DNA of 64,000 nucleotides from Clitopilus passeckerianus (GCA_944990035.1 CALYLX010000066.1:1364001-1428000), one strand, 5' to 3'; counted from the stretch's first letter, positions 25,389 to 36,900 are shown. Notes: generated by a model from the sequence alone, not told the origin. Numbers and translations: made by a program.

Positions 25389-27848
25389 ATGATGTATCGA
25401 ATACTATTTCTACCCGTCATCTTGGGGCTACTGTCTACTGTCCAAGCTCGTGCGCCTTCTGGTGCATGGGACAAGTTTAACTACGCGCCTTCCTCAAAGA
25501 CAGTTTACCCGACTGCTATTCATTCGTCTAATGGGACCGTACAAAACGCCAGCAACCTAGTTGCCAACAAAGGTACTTCCACCATCTCCGGCGGAGGCTC
25601 TTGGATCGCCCTGGATTACGGGAAAGAGGTATGTGGTTGCTCATCATTCAGTCTCGCCAGCCAACATATCTGACCAAACAGAACTAAAGGTCGGCGGTCT
25701 TATTTCTCTAAACCTCGGAGCCGTCACGTCCACCTCCGCATTCTCTTTCTCCTTCACCGAATCTCCCCTCTACATCCGTCCAGATGCCTCTGATGACTCT
25801 TCAATTGCCTCTAACACCCAGAAACGCGACGGAGTGCTACGTATTCCTGCCCCGCTAAAGGTAGGGTACTGGACCCAGCCTTCCTACGCCTTACGAGGTG
25901 GCTTCCGATACCTCACCGTTGTTTCCGACTCTGACGCACCTTTAACCATCTCCAATGTATCCTGCGCTATCTCGTTCATGCCCCATGTGACCGACATGAG
26001 GGCGTACTCGGGATACTTTTACGCTCAGGATCCCGGATTCCATGATGTTGATTTTTTGACAAAGAGTATGTGGTGTTCCTTCGCCTGTGGGTCCATTCAC
26101 TAACCCTACAAAATTAGTCTGGTATGCTGGAGCCTACACGGTACAGACGAATACCGTCCCGCTGTTAACTGGCAGAGTCAATCCAGCACCAGCAACTGGT
26201 ATGTACTTGTCATTTGGCGCTTTCATGTAAATACTAACATATATTCAGGATGGTACAACAATTACTCGCTCGGTGTTGCAGGGCCGATCATCGTGGATGG
26301 TGCCAAACGGGACCGGTACGACGTCTGCACAACTCATACCACTCTACGAAATAACACTACTTTAGAGCGGTTTGGCCGGGCGACATGGGAATCGCAGTCC
26401 CTGCTCAATTCGTCTCAACCAACGACCTCATTCCTACGCGCAACGCCCTCTCGACCATGTTCTCCAACATCAATCCCAAGACCGGTGCTTTACCTGAATC
26501 TGGACCTCCCTTGAACCAGAAGGATTCCGATACGTATCATGCTTGGACTCTGATCGGGACTCGTATGTTACTCGAATATTTTGCGATTTTTCTAAGACTC
26601 ACGATGCTCTTTAGACAACTATTACTTATACTCCGGCGATACTGACTGGCTCAAGAATGTCTGGACGAACTATACGAGGGCTGTTGCGTTCCTTGAGGGC
26701 AAGGTCGACAGCAGGATAGGTCTAATGAACGTAACCGGCCTACGTGACTGGGCGAGGCTCGGTGGCGGTGGGATCAACGCTGAGGGAAACGCTCTCCTGT
26801 ATCGCGTAAGGACCTCTCCTGTAACTACTCACGCAAGATCTGACGAACACCCCTGGTAGGTCCTCATTACGGCTGCGGACCTAGCCAGCCACATCGATCA
26901 GCAATCTCTCGCCGCAGCTTACTCCAAGAACGCTACCTCTATCAAGACGAAGTTCAATGACGTATTTTGGGTTGAGGCCGCTGGGATGTACAGGGACAAC
27001 CAAACAACGACCTTGTACCCTCAAGATGCGAACTCTCTGGCTGTTCTGTATAATTTGACAGCATCACAGTCGCAGGCGACTCGAATCAGTGCGGGGTTGC
27101 AGAAGAATTGGAACGATTTAGGACCTGTTGCGCCTGAGTTACCTGATACGATTAGTCCTTTCATCAGTGGATTTGAGGTAAGATTTTAGTCGTCGAACTG
27201 GAACGGTCTAGATGTTAACTTTTTTGATACAGCTACAAGCCCACTTCGAGGCTGGGAACGACGCTCGAGCTATGGACTTACTCCATAGAACTTGGGGTTT
27301 TATGCTGTACACGAATACGTCTGTGCAGAGCACGTTACTAGAAGGATTCACCGGAAACGGCTCTCTTGCGTGAGTCTTCCTTGGTAATGCGATTGCCAAG
27401 AACCCGGTTAATCGGATCTCTCGAATGTAGGTACCGCTACTATCGAGGATACAACAATGACCCCACTTACACCTCACACGCTCACGGATGGTCTGCGGGC
27501 CCAACTTCGGCTCTCACCTTCTACGTTCTAGGCCTCCAAGTCACATCGCCTCAAGGTCAGACATGGGCCGTCGCTCCTCATGTTGGTGGTGGCGTACCTT
27601 CAGCCGAAGGCGGCTTTGAGACGCCGCTGGGCTGGTATAGTGTCAAGTGGCAGCTCTCGACAAACACTCTTAATCTCAGCGTATCCGCCCCTTCGAAGAG
27701 TTCTGGTGTGTTCCGAGTGCCGGTCGGGTTCAGCGGGACCTTGGCCCTCGACGGGAAGCCCGCAAATAGCGTCAAGGAAGGCCAAGAGATTTCTTTACCT
27801 GGCGGATCGCATGTTTTAGTACTTTCAAAGGCGACCTCCCTGTTGTAG
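25389..27848 (+). CDS. Secreted alpha-L-rhamnosidase, glycoside hydrolase family 78
   Basis: Releases terminal alpha-L-rhamnose from pectin side chains (rhamnogalacturonan) or flavonoid glycosides, outside the cell. It starts MMYRILFLPVILGLLSTVQA, a clear signal peptide, then RAPSGAWDKFNYAP. A beta-sandwich region (SGGGSWIALDYGKEVGGLIS, PLKVGYWTQPSYALRGGFRY) leads to the (alpha/alpha)6 catalytic domain, with KRDRAVWPGDMGIAVPAQFV (joined over an intron whose acceptor is TTAG near 26365), NYYLYSGDTDWLKNVW, GLRDWARLGGGG, AHFEAGNDARAMDLLHRTWG and HAHGWSAGPTSALTFYVLGL. A C-terminal beta-domain ends LVLSKATSLL with TAG at 27846. At least eight introns, all GT-AG. The DR..GD motif of the family's acid/base region is kept, and the gene looks functional. 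Confidence 0.9.
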
Positions 27849-28418
27849 GAAAATATCGTATACTTCCGCCCACGTTTCTTGAGCCACGTGTCGACCAGAC
27901 CATCGCTACCACCATTCGGCTACATCGTTATAAAATAAGGTATTTGCATTTAGTCTCTGACAGAACTGGACCCTGGCTTCGAGGTGAGAGCTCCCTTTGA
28001 GGCTAAAGTCACCGCAGGCTTCGGGGCACATAAAGTCATGGAGCCAGAATTCTCAGGCGGTGTTTGCATATCAGAACAGTTCTTGAGAGGGCGTACCTGC
28101 TAGGCTTTCTGCTTTGTGCTTCGACTTTACATCGGGCTCTTTGACGAGAATCGAGATCCTTTGTCTTGTGCGGGGTGAAGCGAAGCGAACAGGATCGCAG
28201 TGGGCGCCCCACTTGAGCACTTGATACATCCAACGAGCCTCGAGGTTTCCTAAATACTGAGAATTTGACGCCGCAAAATTTTCAGACAATGTAGTCGATC
28301 CGTCTCCCGCAACTGGTTGGGGTACTTTGTGAAGGGTAGGCGGGTTGGAGGCTATAAAGGTCAAGACAATCACTTGGCCTGTACCTCAAGCAAAACTCCC
28401 GACACGACTATCACGACC
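27849..28418. other. Intergenic region upstream of first ICMT copy
   Basis: 570 bp. It contains the TATA box at 28353 near its right end. A small reverse reading frame (28071-28373) shows no family motif and is not supported. Confidence 0.45.
28353..28358 (+). promoter_or_regulatory. TATA box of ICMT-like copy 1
   Basis: TATAAA 60 bp before the ATG. The two downstream paralogues have the same element at a similar distance, so the core promoter was duplicated with the gene. Confidence 0.55.
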
Positions 28419-29177
28419 ATGGAAAACTACGCTCGTCTAGCAAAAATACCTTGCATCCTTGCAGCCTCTGTCAGTACCCATGTATCCTGGGCAGCTCCTG
28501 CACAATCCGGAAAGGCAGAGCAACTACCACCAAGTGATTTGGCCGAGCGTTTTTTGAACGCTGCCGTTCCTCATGTCTGGGTCATCAGAGTACGTTCTCC
28601 GCATATTTTTATGGCAATAATTTAGTAACAAGATATGTAGGCGACCTGGTGGACTATCGGGCTCGCGGAGATTGCTACTATTCTCATCCAACAATTCGCA
28701 CCTTTCTTCACCTTCACTCTCCCCGTCACAACCGGAGCCGGCGTGCTAGGCATGGATTCGACTTCGGTTCTGGGACTCGTCCTCATCGTTCTTGGGGCCA
28801 GACTCAGATTCACTTGCTATAAGGTCCTGGCCGAGCATTTCACATTTGAGCTGTCGGTTCGAAGCAAGCACCGACTCATTCAAAACGGACCATACAGCAT
28901 CGTGCGACATCCTAGTTATACTGGCTACCTGCTGGTATATCTAGGGTTAATCCTCTGGCATGGCTCGAATGTATCCTGGGTAAGGACATCCGGTATCCTT
29001 CAGAACACCGGAGCGACGGTGTTTCTTGGGTGTTTTGCCATGTTCCTTTTAGTTATACTCTACTGTTTGATGGGTAGGATTCAAAAGGAGGATAAGAAGC
29101 TAGAGGAGGTTTTCGGAAAGGAATGGGAAGAGTATAGGAAGAGCGTTCCATCGGCGCTTCTTCCCGGAGTCCTGTAA
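28419..29177 (+). CDS. Isoprenylcysteine carboxyl methyltransferase-like protein, copy 1
   Basis: Two exons (28419-28589 and 28641-29177, 51-nt intron) give 235 residues. The family methylates the C-terminal prenylcysteine of CaaX proteins in the ER membrane using S-adenosylmethionine (Ste14). Hydrophobic segments include VWVIRATWWTIGLAEIATIL, SVLGLVLIVLGARLRF, GYLLVYLGLILWHG and FLGCFAMFLLVILYCLM. The catalytic signature is intact: NGPYSIVRHPSYTGY, then KEDKKLEEVFGKEWEEYRKS, ending PSALLPGVL. The N terminus has a conserved Pro/Ser block (AQSGKAEQLPPSDLAERFLN) shared by the neighbouring copies. It differs from the housekeeping Ste14 in its divergent N terminus and tandem arrangement, so the substrate may be a small molecule or a special prenyl peptide (inference). 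Confidence 0.85.
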
Positions 29178-29765
29178 ACGACCTTACGAATACATGAGAG
29201 CCAGTAGCTACAAAAAAGTCAGCCGACCATCGCAATGTCAGTATTTCACGATCGTACGAGTGAGCTGTGCGTTATAAGGTTACTCACCGACGTCACTGTT
29301 ACTTTCAGAAGAGATCGACCCTGTGGGCGCTGGTGACTTTTGCGGTTTAGCTCGTTATTTGAGGTTGGATGCATTTGATCATGATGGTGGTGCATGCCGC
29401 TATTAATATCTCATGTCGTTTTCGGCAGATATTGACGTGTCGGTTTACTTAGGCTCCCGTAGGCTGCGAATTGTCAGACAGGATCTTCCTTCTGCTCTTC
29501 ACGAGAAAGGATGAGATGTCAGACTCAGTGGGCTCTTTCCTCGAAAATAAGCCCCAACTCATGAGCGTGCTAATAGCCACGAAGCGAATTTAAAGCGAAC
29601 AGGAGGAAACGGTGCCCGTTTAAGCATGGAGACAATCAGGAAAGCTCCGACTTCGACGCACATCAGTCTGCGATGTGTGACACGCGCGGGCTGATCTGGC
29701 CTCCCCCTCCCATCTATAAAGCTTGGAGACTGGCAGTGAGCTGCGGCCACGGCGACACTCCCAAC
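29178..29765. other. Spacer between ICMT copies 1 and 2
   Basis: 588 bp with the copy-2 TATA box at 29715. No gene is recognisable. The overall layout parallels the region upstream of copy 1. Confidence 0.45.
29715..29720 (+). promoter_or_regulatory. TATA box of ICMT-like copy 2
   Basis: TATAAA 45 bp before the ATG, equivalent to the element in front of copies 1 and 3. Confidence 0.55.
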
Positions 29766-30521
29766 ATGATTACCGTAAACTACACTCTTTTGGGGAAAAT
29801 CCCTTGCATCCTCATAGGTTGTATCAGCACGCACATCTGCTGGGCACCTCCCGCTCAGTCTGGAAAGACGGAGCAGCTGCCACCTAGCGATCTGGCCGAG
29901 CGCTTTCTAAACGCTGCTGGCCCTTACGTTTGGGTTATCAGGGTAAGATACTCATCCCGTACTACTTTAGCAATCTGATGACAATAATTACAGGCCACGT
30001 GGTGGACTATCGGCTTAGCAGAGATTGCTACAATTCTATTTCAAGAACTTGTCCCCTCTTACATGCCAGTCACTCTGCAAGCTCCCAGCCTAGGCATCGA
30101 TTCAACCTCAATTCTGGGTCTCGTTCTGATGGTTCTCGGAGCTGGGCTTAGGCACACATGCTACAGGGTTTTGTCAGATCAATTCACGTTCGAGTTGTCG
30201 ATCCGAAGCAAGCATAGGCTCATTACAACTGGGCCATACAGCGTAGTCCGTCATCCTAGTTATGCTGGCTCCGGACTAGTAGATTTAGGCCTACTCTTCT
30301 GGCACGGTTCAGGTGTATCCTGGATGAGGACATCCGGTGTCCTTGATAACGTTGTGGCGAAGGGATTCCTCGCGGCTTTTACGACCCTCCTCTTCGCCAT
30401 ATTGTGTTGCTTGACGGCCAGAGTTCAAAAGGAAGATAAGAAGTTGAAAGAGGTTTTCGGGAAGGAATGGGAGGAGTACAGGAAGGGAGTCCCGTTTGCA
30501 CTTATTCCAGGTGTCCTGTAA
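29766..30521 (+). CDS. Isoprenylcysteine carboxyl methyltransferase-like protein, copy 2
   Basis: Two exons (29766-29942 and 29994-30521, again a 51-nt intron at the same codon as copy 1) give 234 residues. It starts MITVNYTLLGKIPCILIGCI. The shared block QSGKTEQLPPSDLAERFLNA is almost identical to copy 1. The catalytic region reads TTGPYSVVRHPSYAGS and KEDKKLKEVFGKEWEEYRKG, ending PFALIPGVL. One change stands out: the segment after RHPSYAG has GLVDLGLLFW, where copies 1 and 3 have VYLGL or VYAGL. That puts an Asp in a membrane helix, which could alter function. Otherwise the frame is open and the gene is probably expressed. Confidence 0.83.
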
Positions 30522-30609
30522 GCTATGAGCACATGCAGGCCGAGTGGCCACATAACACATGCGGAAGATGCACCTTGAGTTGCAGTGGTTACGAGTCAGG
30601 AGGTTACTT

Positions 30610-31063
30610 TCCCTCACGGTCAATTCGTCCGGGTTCAGGGTCCTGCTTAGTCACCACCATGGTTTCGTCCATTTTTAAAGATTCAGAAGTGGAGAGCCGT
30701 AAAAGTCTTTAAACACGTTGACAACTTGTTATATAGATCTAAAAATGTATCCTTGTTAGATATTCTTCGTTTTAACCAGGGTTTAGTGAAAAGTTTCTGC
30801 GATTTTGCAAAATTCGTGCTTATCACCCAAATTAGGCAGTCATCCATCAAAAATCTCAAGTTTTTTCGATATCACTCTAAATTCCTCTGGATCCCTCATA
30901 AGAACACCCCAGGCCTCATAAGAATCTATCCTATTGCATGTATACTCAGCCGTTCGTGGTTTGGAGAATATTTGCGCTTTCTACACTGCATTTTTTGAAA
31001 GTGGATGAAACGATGGTGGTGACTAAGCAGGACCCTGAACCCGGACGAATTGACCGTGAGGGA
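30610..31063. mobile_element. MITE-like element with about 66-bp terminal inverted repeats
   Basis: The left end, reading TCCCTCACGGTCAATTCGTC and onward to about 30677, is repeated in inverted orientation at about 30998-31063. Only about three mismatches were seen by eye over roughly 66 bp. The interior (about 320 bp) is A/T-rich and non-coding. Size, long terminal inverted repeats and lack of coding capacity fit a non-autonomous DNA transposon. I could not identify a convincing target-site duplication. Confidence 0.75.
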
Positions 31064-31065
31064 TA

Positions 31066-31881
31066 CAGGGTTTGACTGGTCACTTGTACACTATGGGTCA
31101 ACTGTACACTTCGCATTTTCGGTGGATGGCGGTCAATTCCTGGCGCAGTATGGGTGCCATTCGATGCGTATAGATGTATTACATATTCATGAAAGGCTAA
31201 ATAGCTATAAATACCTCTGGCGTGAACGAGAAATGCGAATAAGGTCGGAAAACTGCCACTTTAGAATTTTTGATGGCATCGTAATCTCCACCTAGAGAGC
31301 CTATAGGGAGGGGTTTCAACTACTTATTGGTGGGAGATATGAAGTATAGCATGTAACTGCCTATACTACCAATTTTTAAGGCTCCCTGCGTGCGGCAAGA
31401 GCTGTATTTGAGAGAACACTCGCCAGAAAGGCGAAATCAGCGTTGTGCCGGGACTCAGAAGCACTGCCACAAGCGAAGGTAGTTTATGGCGGTTTATACG
31501 TTCTGAACGTGATTATGGCAGAAAACGTTCGTGAAACAATTGAATGTATGATGTCTATATCATCCTACATACATACAAAGTAGCTCGTATTGAAATATTG
31601 AAGCAAAACGGCCCCGATCGTGTTTTATTATCCAATTTCCCTCCAGCTCGGCTAAAAGTATACAAATCAGCCGTGATGGCCATTTCATGCATCGTCGACT
31701 TCGGAAGCATCCCAGCACATAATTTTGCCTCATATCTGCCCAAGAATAATTTCCTTAAATATTTCGATATCTATTTTTCCGATGGAACACATCCGAAAGC
31801 CTGATTCTGAGTCAGTCACAAATGAGAAGTTGGGGGGGGGGGAAATAGTGATCACGTGTACAAGTGACCGGTCAAACCCTG
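31066..31881. mobile_element. Non-autonomous DNA element with 26-bp CAGGG-type terminal inverted repeats (hAT-like)
   Basis: The left terminus 31066-31091 begins CAGGGTTTGACTGGTCACTT. The right terminus 31856-31881 is its reverse complement with one mismatch (T versus C at position 12). A CAGGG start is usual for hAT-superfamily ends. The interior of about 760 bp has no transposase-like frame. The flanking 8 bp do not match, so a hAT-type target duplication is not visible. It begins 2 bp after the end of the 30610-31063 element. Confidence 0.65.
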
Positions 31882-32985
31882 AAGTACGACAGCGAGTTCT
31901 TTTCCCTTGAGGTTACTATGCGGTCGTCTGCATCAGTTCATCACTTACGTTTCTGCTCCCTCATTCGTTCGTTTGGCATCCTGTTCAAAGCCGATATACT
32001 GACGTTGTCACAGTGATGTCATATGCCTATAAATGGTACAGTATACGAACACATGGTGCGTCTGTCGCCTATCGTCCGCCAAAGATTGCCGCTGATCTCG
32101 GTGGACGATGGTTGAATGGCATGGCTTCAAGTTCTCGTTATTCTCTCTGCTCTCCCATCTTCCCAAGAGCCTTAGCCCAACAATTTTAATCATGCGTTGG
32201 AATACGCGGGCTTGGATTGTGGCACTGGATGAGTACTTACCTTTGACCTCACGTTAGATGCACTGTAGGCCCGGTTGATATTTCTACTACTAGTAGCATT
32301 TGTTTACTATTTAAGCAGACCAATATTCGTTCACTTGGAAATTACAGAGATTGAAATTCATTCTGTATATTTGAGTAGGTATTCCCTACGCAATTCTTTT
32401 CTTCTCTGAAAGGACTCCGGACTCGTAGTAAGTATGGAATAGTGATACTCTGAGTCGTTGGTGGTGGTCGTTTCCCGGGAACCCGGTGATCTTTCCCCTT
32501 TTAGATCCGACGGCGGCAAGCGCCGGATGCTCTGAAGAGTGCCGAGATTGCAATCTCGTTGGCAAAACTCTCTCAGTTCGACTCTCTCAGTTTGGCGACT
32601 TCGGCGAGTCTTCGCAGATTGGTACGCAGCTGGAACTCGAAGGGACATGTCATGGTGTTTCTCAGAAAGGTACCAACAACACGGAACGAATCGAGATTCC
32701 GACAAATGTGAGGTTTCTTTAATATGAACTTGACAGCTTGGCTGATAGAGAGGTTCAGGCCGAATATCGGGGGCCCATGTGTCATACCATGCCATGCCAT
32801 GCGTCCCCACTGCTGCATCGCCCCTTTGCCGAGCTCTTCAGCCATCAATGGGGGTCGCCTGACGCCTAATAGACTATCAGACCCGTCAGGTCCCATTCTT
32901 CATTGGACCAATCCGTCTGTCAAAATGTGAACTCTAGGCAGCAGAATATATGCCTCCGACATATATCTTTGGGCCTGCACGCTCC

Positions 32986-32991
32986 TATAAA
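32986..32991 (+). promoter_or_regulatory. TATA box of ICMT-like copy 3
   Basis: TATAAA 40 bp before the copy-3 ATG, equivalent to the elements before copies 1 and 2. Confidence 0.5.
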
Positions 32992-33031
32992 TTGAATAGT
33001 GCAAGGAGACGGTTGGACCGTAACTCACTAA

Positions 33032-33790
33032 ATGTCGAACTTTGGCAACAACCTTCTTACCAAGATTCCGTTCATCCTAGCGAGCTGTATCGGGACCCAA
33101 GTTACCTGGACAGCTCCCGCGCGATCCGGAAAGACGGAGGAGCTTCCAGCCAGCGATTGGCAAGAACGTTTCATGAATGTGGCTGTCCCCTACGTTTGGC
33201 TCATCAGGGTGCGGTTTTCGAGTCCTTTGATTTAGTGCGAGTCGACTAATGGATACTTTAGATGGCATGGTGGACCATTGGAACGGCGGAAATTGCAACA
33301 ATCTTTGTTGCACAATCTTGTCCCATCCTCCTCCATAGTCCCTGCCAACGCCCATAGGCTTGGAGTCCACGCTACCTCGTTACTTGGCGTCAGCTTAATC
33401 ACCCTCGGAGCAGGCCTCAGATTTGTCTGCTACAAGCATATGACTAGCCACTTCACCTTCGAGCTGTCCATTCGAGATAAGCACAAGCTGGTCACCACGG
33501 GGCCATATAGCATTGTGCGCCACCCAAGCTACTCGGGCTTTGCGATGGTGTACGCCGGTCTCGTGCTTTGGCATTGCTCCAGTGGATCATGGGTCAAGGA
33601 ATCAGGTATCCTGCAAAACATGCTTGGCCGGATGATGCTGGTGTTTTTTGCGTCCATGTTGTTACTTATCATATATTGTTTACTCAGTCGTATCCCGAAG
33701 GAGGACGAGAAGCTGAGGGAGGTTTTCGGGGAAGAATGGGATGAGTATGCACGAAGGGTTTCCTATGTGCTATTTCCTGGTAATTTGTAG
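33032..33790 (+). pseudogene. Isoprenylcysteine carboxyl methyltransferase-like copy 3, frameshifted
   Basis: Same two-exon structure as copies 1 and 2 (exon 1 33032-33208, intron 53 nt, exon 2 33262-33790). It starts MSNFGNNLLTKIPFILASCI and has ARSGKTEELPASDWQERFMN. The summed coding length is one base more than a multiple of three. Aligning by eye to copy 2 places one extra base near 33310-33316, after the codons for ATIFVAQ. Read in frame, exon 2 stops within 15 codons. The second frame then continues with LVPSSSIVPANAHRLGVHAT and carries an intact catalytic region (TTGPYSIVRHPSYSGF, KEDEKLREVFGEEWDEYARR). Everything else is well preserved, so the break is recent or a base-call error. Confidence 0.78.
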
Positions 33791-34039
33791 GCGGCCCTAA
33801 TTTGTTTTCACGTTGACAATCTACTGCAATGCCTGAGCGACCCCTAAAGTGGATCATCAAATCTTTAGCCTGCTGACTGTTGAAGGGATGCAATTGGCGA
33901 AGGAGTCCCAACAACGAATCTATCTTTTCTACTGATATCATGATAGGGAGAGTTGGTTGTTACACGTAGCTTCATGGTTACGACCCTCCTCCCTATTGAA
34001 CACCTTCACGGAACTCTAACCATTGTGAATTAAGAGTAT

Positions 34040-34300
34040 CTAGTATACACCTGGAATAAGTCGGTAGGGGACAGAACCTGCCCATTGATCCCACTGCTTC
34101 CCAAACTGGTCTCTCAACGCCGCATCCTCCTTCGCCATCCTTTTGAGCAATGCCCAAAACGTCGCAACCCTGACTGTGATAAAACTTCCGTATAACACCG
34201 CGCCAACGATCGTGTTCAGACCACCACATTCACGCAGCCATGAACCGGGTACAGGCTCGGATTTCCGGGTAACTTGAGTGTCTTGTGACAACGTTCCCGA
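34040..34300 (-). pseudogene. Antisense 3' fragment of an ICMT-like gene
   Basis: The reverse strand encodes VPGSWLRECGGLNTIVGAVL, then FITVRVATFWALLKRMAKED and DAALRDQFGKQWDQWAGSVP, ending YRLIPGVY with TAG at 34040-34042. This matches the C-terminal third of the three ICMT-like copies (SWVRTSGILQN.., KEDKKLEEVFGKEWEEY.., LPGVL). The RHPSY catalytic stretch and everything upstream are missing, and the frame runs into unrelated sequence before the end of the thiamine-diphosphate enzyme gene. It is a truncated relic in opposite orientation to the array. Confidence 0.7.
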
Positions 34301-34450
34301 ATGTGCCGGACGTCCACGGAAAGATCGAAAACATAGATTTGCACAAGGCGTTAATTTAAACATTCTGAGTTCGTATCTGACATACGACATGTTAAGGTTC
34401 TGGCATCAAATCATGAAACCACACCACGAATCTCATATCCCGCGCGAATC

Positions 34451-36900
34451 TCAAATCCGATCCAACTGGCAGTCTACAACGGCACATCTTCCTTCCTCGA
34501 TCACCTTCCTGATCCCTTCCTTTATTGCCTCCTCCAGTTCCTGCCTCCCCACTTTCTCCTTGTTTGCATCATACTCGCCAACCTTGGTTCCCCATGCCCA
34601 TCCATTACTCGCAGCAGTCGCGATGCCCGCGTAGTCTGGACAGTCAGGACCAAACCCAGTAGTCAGAGTGTCTCCGTTGGCCTGCGTCCCATGGCCTGCT
34701 GGGTGAACGGCACGCATGCTGAGTTTAGGAGCCTGTAAACAACAACGTACTAGTTAGAGCTTATATTGGCAAAAACGGAAATGAAACATACGGTCCAACC
34801 ACCGTTGTTCAACACAATCGTAAGGAAGGGCTAGAAGTGGATCGTCAGCTCGTGACCATAAAGATTGAACTCTTTTCCTTACCGTCTGATACCTCCTAGC
34901 CATCCAATACGCACTGCTTGGGACTCCAAACAAAAACGTCCCATCCCCAACAATCGCGACGATCAACTCATACCCCTTCCCAACCTCGCCTCCAACACCC
35001 ATCGTCTTCGAGCCAATCCGCGTTCCAATACTAGCTCCCAACGCCCACCCAAGCGAACTGCCCCCCGCGAGCAACATAGTCCCCGGTGCCTCCGACCGAA
35101 GATGATTCCAGGCGGCCGGATGATTCGTGACGGCTTCATTCAGAATGAGCGTTCGACTGAGGGTCCGCGATGGGACATGGGAAATTATCGCATGACGAAG
35201 AACGGAGAAGGCGTTCGGAACCGTAATGGTTGAGGTTGAAGGTGAGGGAGTCGGGTATTGGAGTTCAGATGCGTCCAAGAGAGTAACCATCTCCGCGTGT
35301 TCTCTTCTCCTCAGCGCCAATCTCTCCCTCATCTTCGCCATGAACGGCCGATTCAGGTCCTCCGACACGAACCCCGGCTCTAATCTCTTCAGTTCATCGA
35401 CTAGTTGCTTGAGAGCCGTTGCAGCGTCGGCGTTACACACCATTTCGAAGTCAGGCTCGAACGTCCATTGAATGCGGTCTAGCTTCAATGGATCACCAGA
35501 ATCGACGAGGAAGACTCGGGCGTCTTTACGAGGTGCATCGTTGACTGGAATCCAGGGAAGGTTGCAGTCGATGACGAGGATGACGTCGGCCGCTTTCAGT
35601 AATGGGGTATGGGAGCCTGGAGAGAGATAGGTGCTCCCTAAGTTGCATGGATGGGAGAAGCGTATATTGACGGAGGTGGGGCAGGAATTGACGACTGGTA
35701 CGCCGAGAAGGGTACATAGCGCATCCAGGGCTAGGAATGCAGCAGGGTTTCGCCCCGCAAAGGTCGTGATTATCAGGGGAGAGGTTGCAGTGATCAGAGC
35801 TTGGGCGATGTGGGCAACAGCTGCAATGCAGCGGGTCAGTACTCGCTATCGCGGGAGAGCAGGATAACGTACCAGAATGGGGTAGAGCAGTCGGTTCTAT
35901 GGCCCTGATAGTCCTAGGAATACACAATGTATTAAATTCAGCCTCGGAAAGTTCCTGCTCCATGACTTCACGCCGAGCCCACAGGTAAACCGGTCCTTTC
36001 GGGTTGCTCGTAGCACTGTTTCCCAGTCAGTATGATTCGATATGAAGGATGGAAGGCTCACATTTGAACAGCACGCTGGACGATATGCGGTATGGCAGAA
36101 GCATGCTCCATCTGCGCCGTATATCGCATGTATGGCCGAACAATTGCGCTCTGGTCAGGTACATCTAGCAGCAGAGAAAATCGTTAATTAAAAGAGATCT
36201 CTGAGGCGTCCGAAGTTTGTACCTTGCAGCCAAAGAATGAATTCATTCCTAGTCCCTTTCGCTTCACCGAAGCAGCTCCCAGGCGAGGCTCCGGCATAGA
36301 TGATAACTGGGGTACGGCTTCTATCGACGTTGTGGATGGCACCTGCCAACGCCTACATTGGTCGGAATCAGCCAAAGTTTCGAGCAGAGGAATCTATTCA
36401 CGTGCCTGAGTACCAACGTCGACATGCACAATTACAGCTGCTGGCCGCCCTGTGACCTGGGCATATCCCTGCGCAGCGTTCAGTGCGACCGACTCATTCG
36501 GACAGGTTATGATTTCCGGCTTCGTATCCCCCGATTCTGCTCGCTGCCGTGCGAGATCCTCAAGAAGCCCCGGATGGTCCGAGCCCCAGTTGACGAAAGC
36601 ATGGGTTATGCCTGCCTCCGCCAAAGAACGCAAGAATACAGAGGAAGCTGTAAACATTGGGAAGTTGTTGTAAGAAAGGAGGTTTCGACGATTATCATGA
36701 TATTTACCTTGAGTCTGTTCCAATCACGAATGAATACCAAACCAGTCTGGGTATCACGGGGACCAGCTGACTGATTGTTTCTCCAAGTCCCGGTACGATG
36801 GAGCGTCTTCTTCGCACCAATACCAAAGACTGGGGATTGAGCAAAGGTCGTTTGTAACCTCGCCGTAGATTGCAGGAGAGGTAGTCATCGTCTGCTGCAT
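34451..36900 (-). CDS. Thiamine-diphosphate-dependent enzyme (acetolactate synthase / benzoylformate decarboxylase-like)
   Basis: All three TPP-enzyme domains are present. The pyrimidine-binding domain has SVFLRSLAEAGITHAFVNWG and the catalytic glutamate in IITCPNESVALNAAQGYAQV. The middle domain has PLIITTFAGRNPAAFLALDA and VPVVNSCPTSVNI. The PP domain has the Mg/TPP motif GDG (IVAIVGDGTFLFGVPSSAYW) followed 26 residues later by NN (PFLTIVLNNGGWT). The protein ends VVDCQLDRI with the stop at 34451, about 640 residues. It decarboxylates or ligates 2-oxo acids; substrate unknown. The 5' end is uncertain. The exon beginning ASSVFLRSLAEAG is secure (from about 36662), while the upstream exon is probably MQQTMTTSPAIYG (ATG 36900, or 36888), joined by introns I could not fix. 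Confidence 0.85.

Larger units (their letters stand above)
30522..33031. other. 2.5-kb gene-free spacer between ICMT copies 2 and 3
   Basis: A/T-rich DNA containing two inverted-repeat elements (30610-31063 and 31066-31881, listed separately). It also has a run of ten G near 31832, a CATGC-CATGC type short tandem near 32790-32805 and the copy-3 TATA box. Several 60-150-codon reading frames here show no recognisable motif and no coding bias I can defend. Confidence 0.5.

Noticed and set aside
30610..31881. Autonomous DNA transposon
   Set aside because: Inverted termini are real but no transposase motif occurs in any frame inside.
32358..32810. 150-codon reverse frame as a gene
   Set aside because: Composition is mixed, no motif or hydrophobic pattern, no intron signals, and it lies in repeat-rich spacer.
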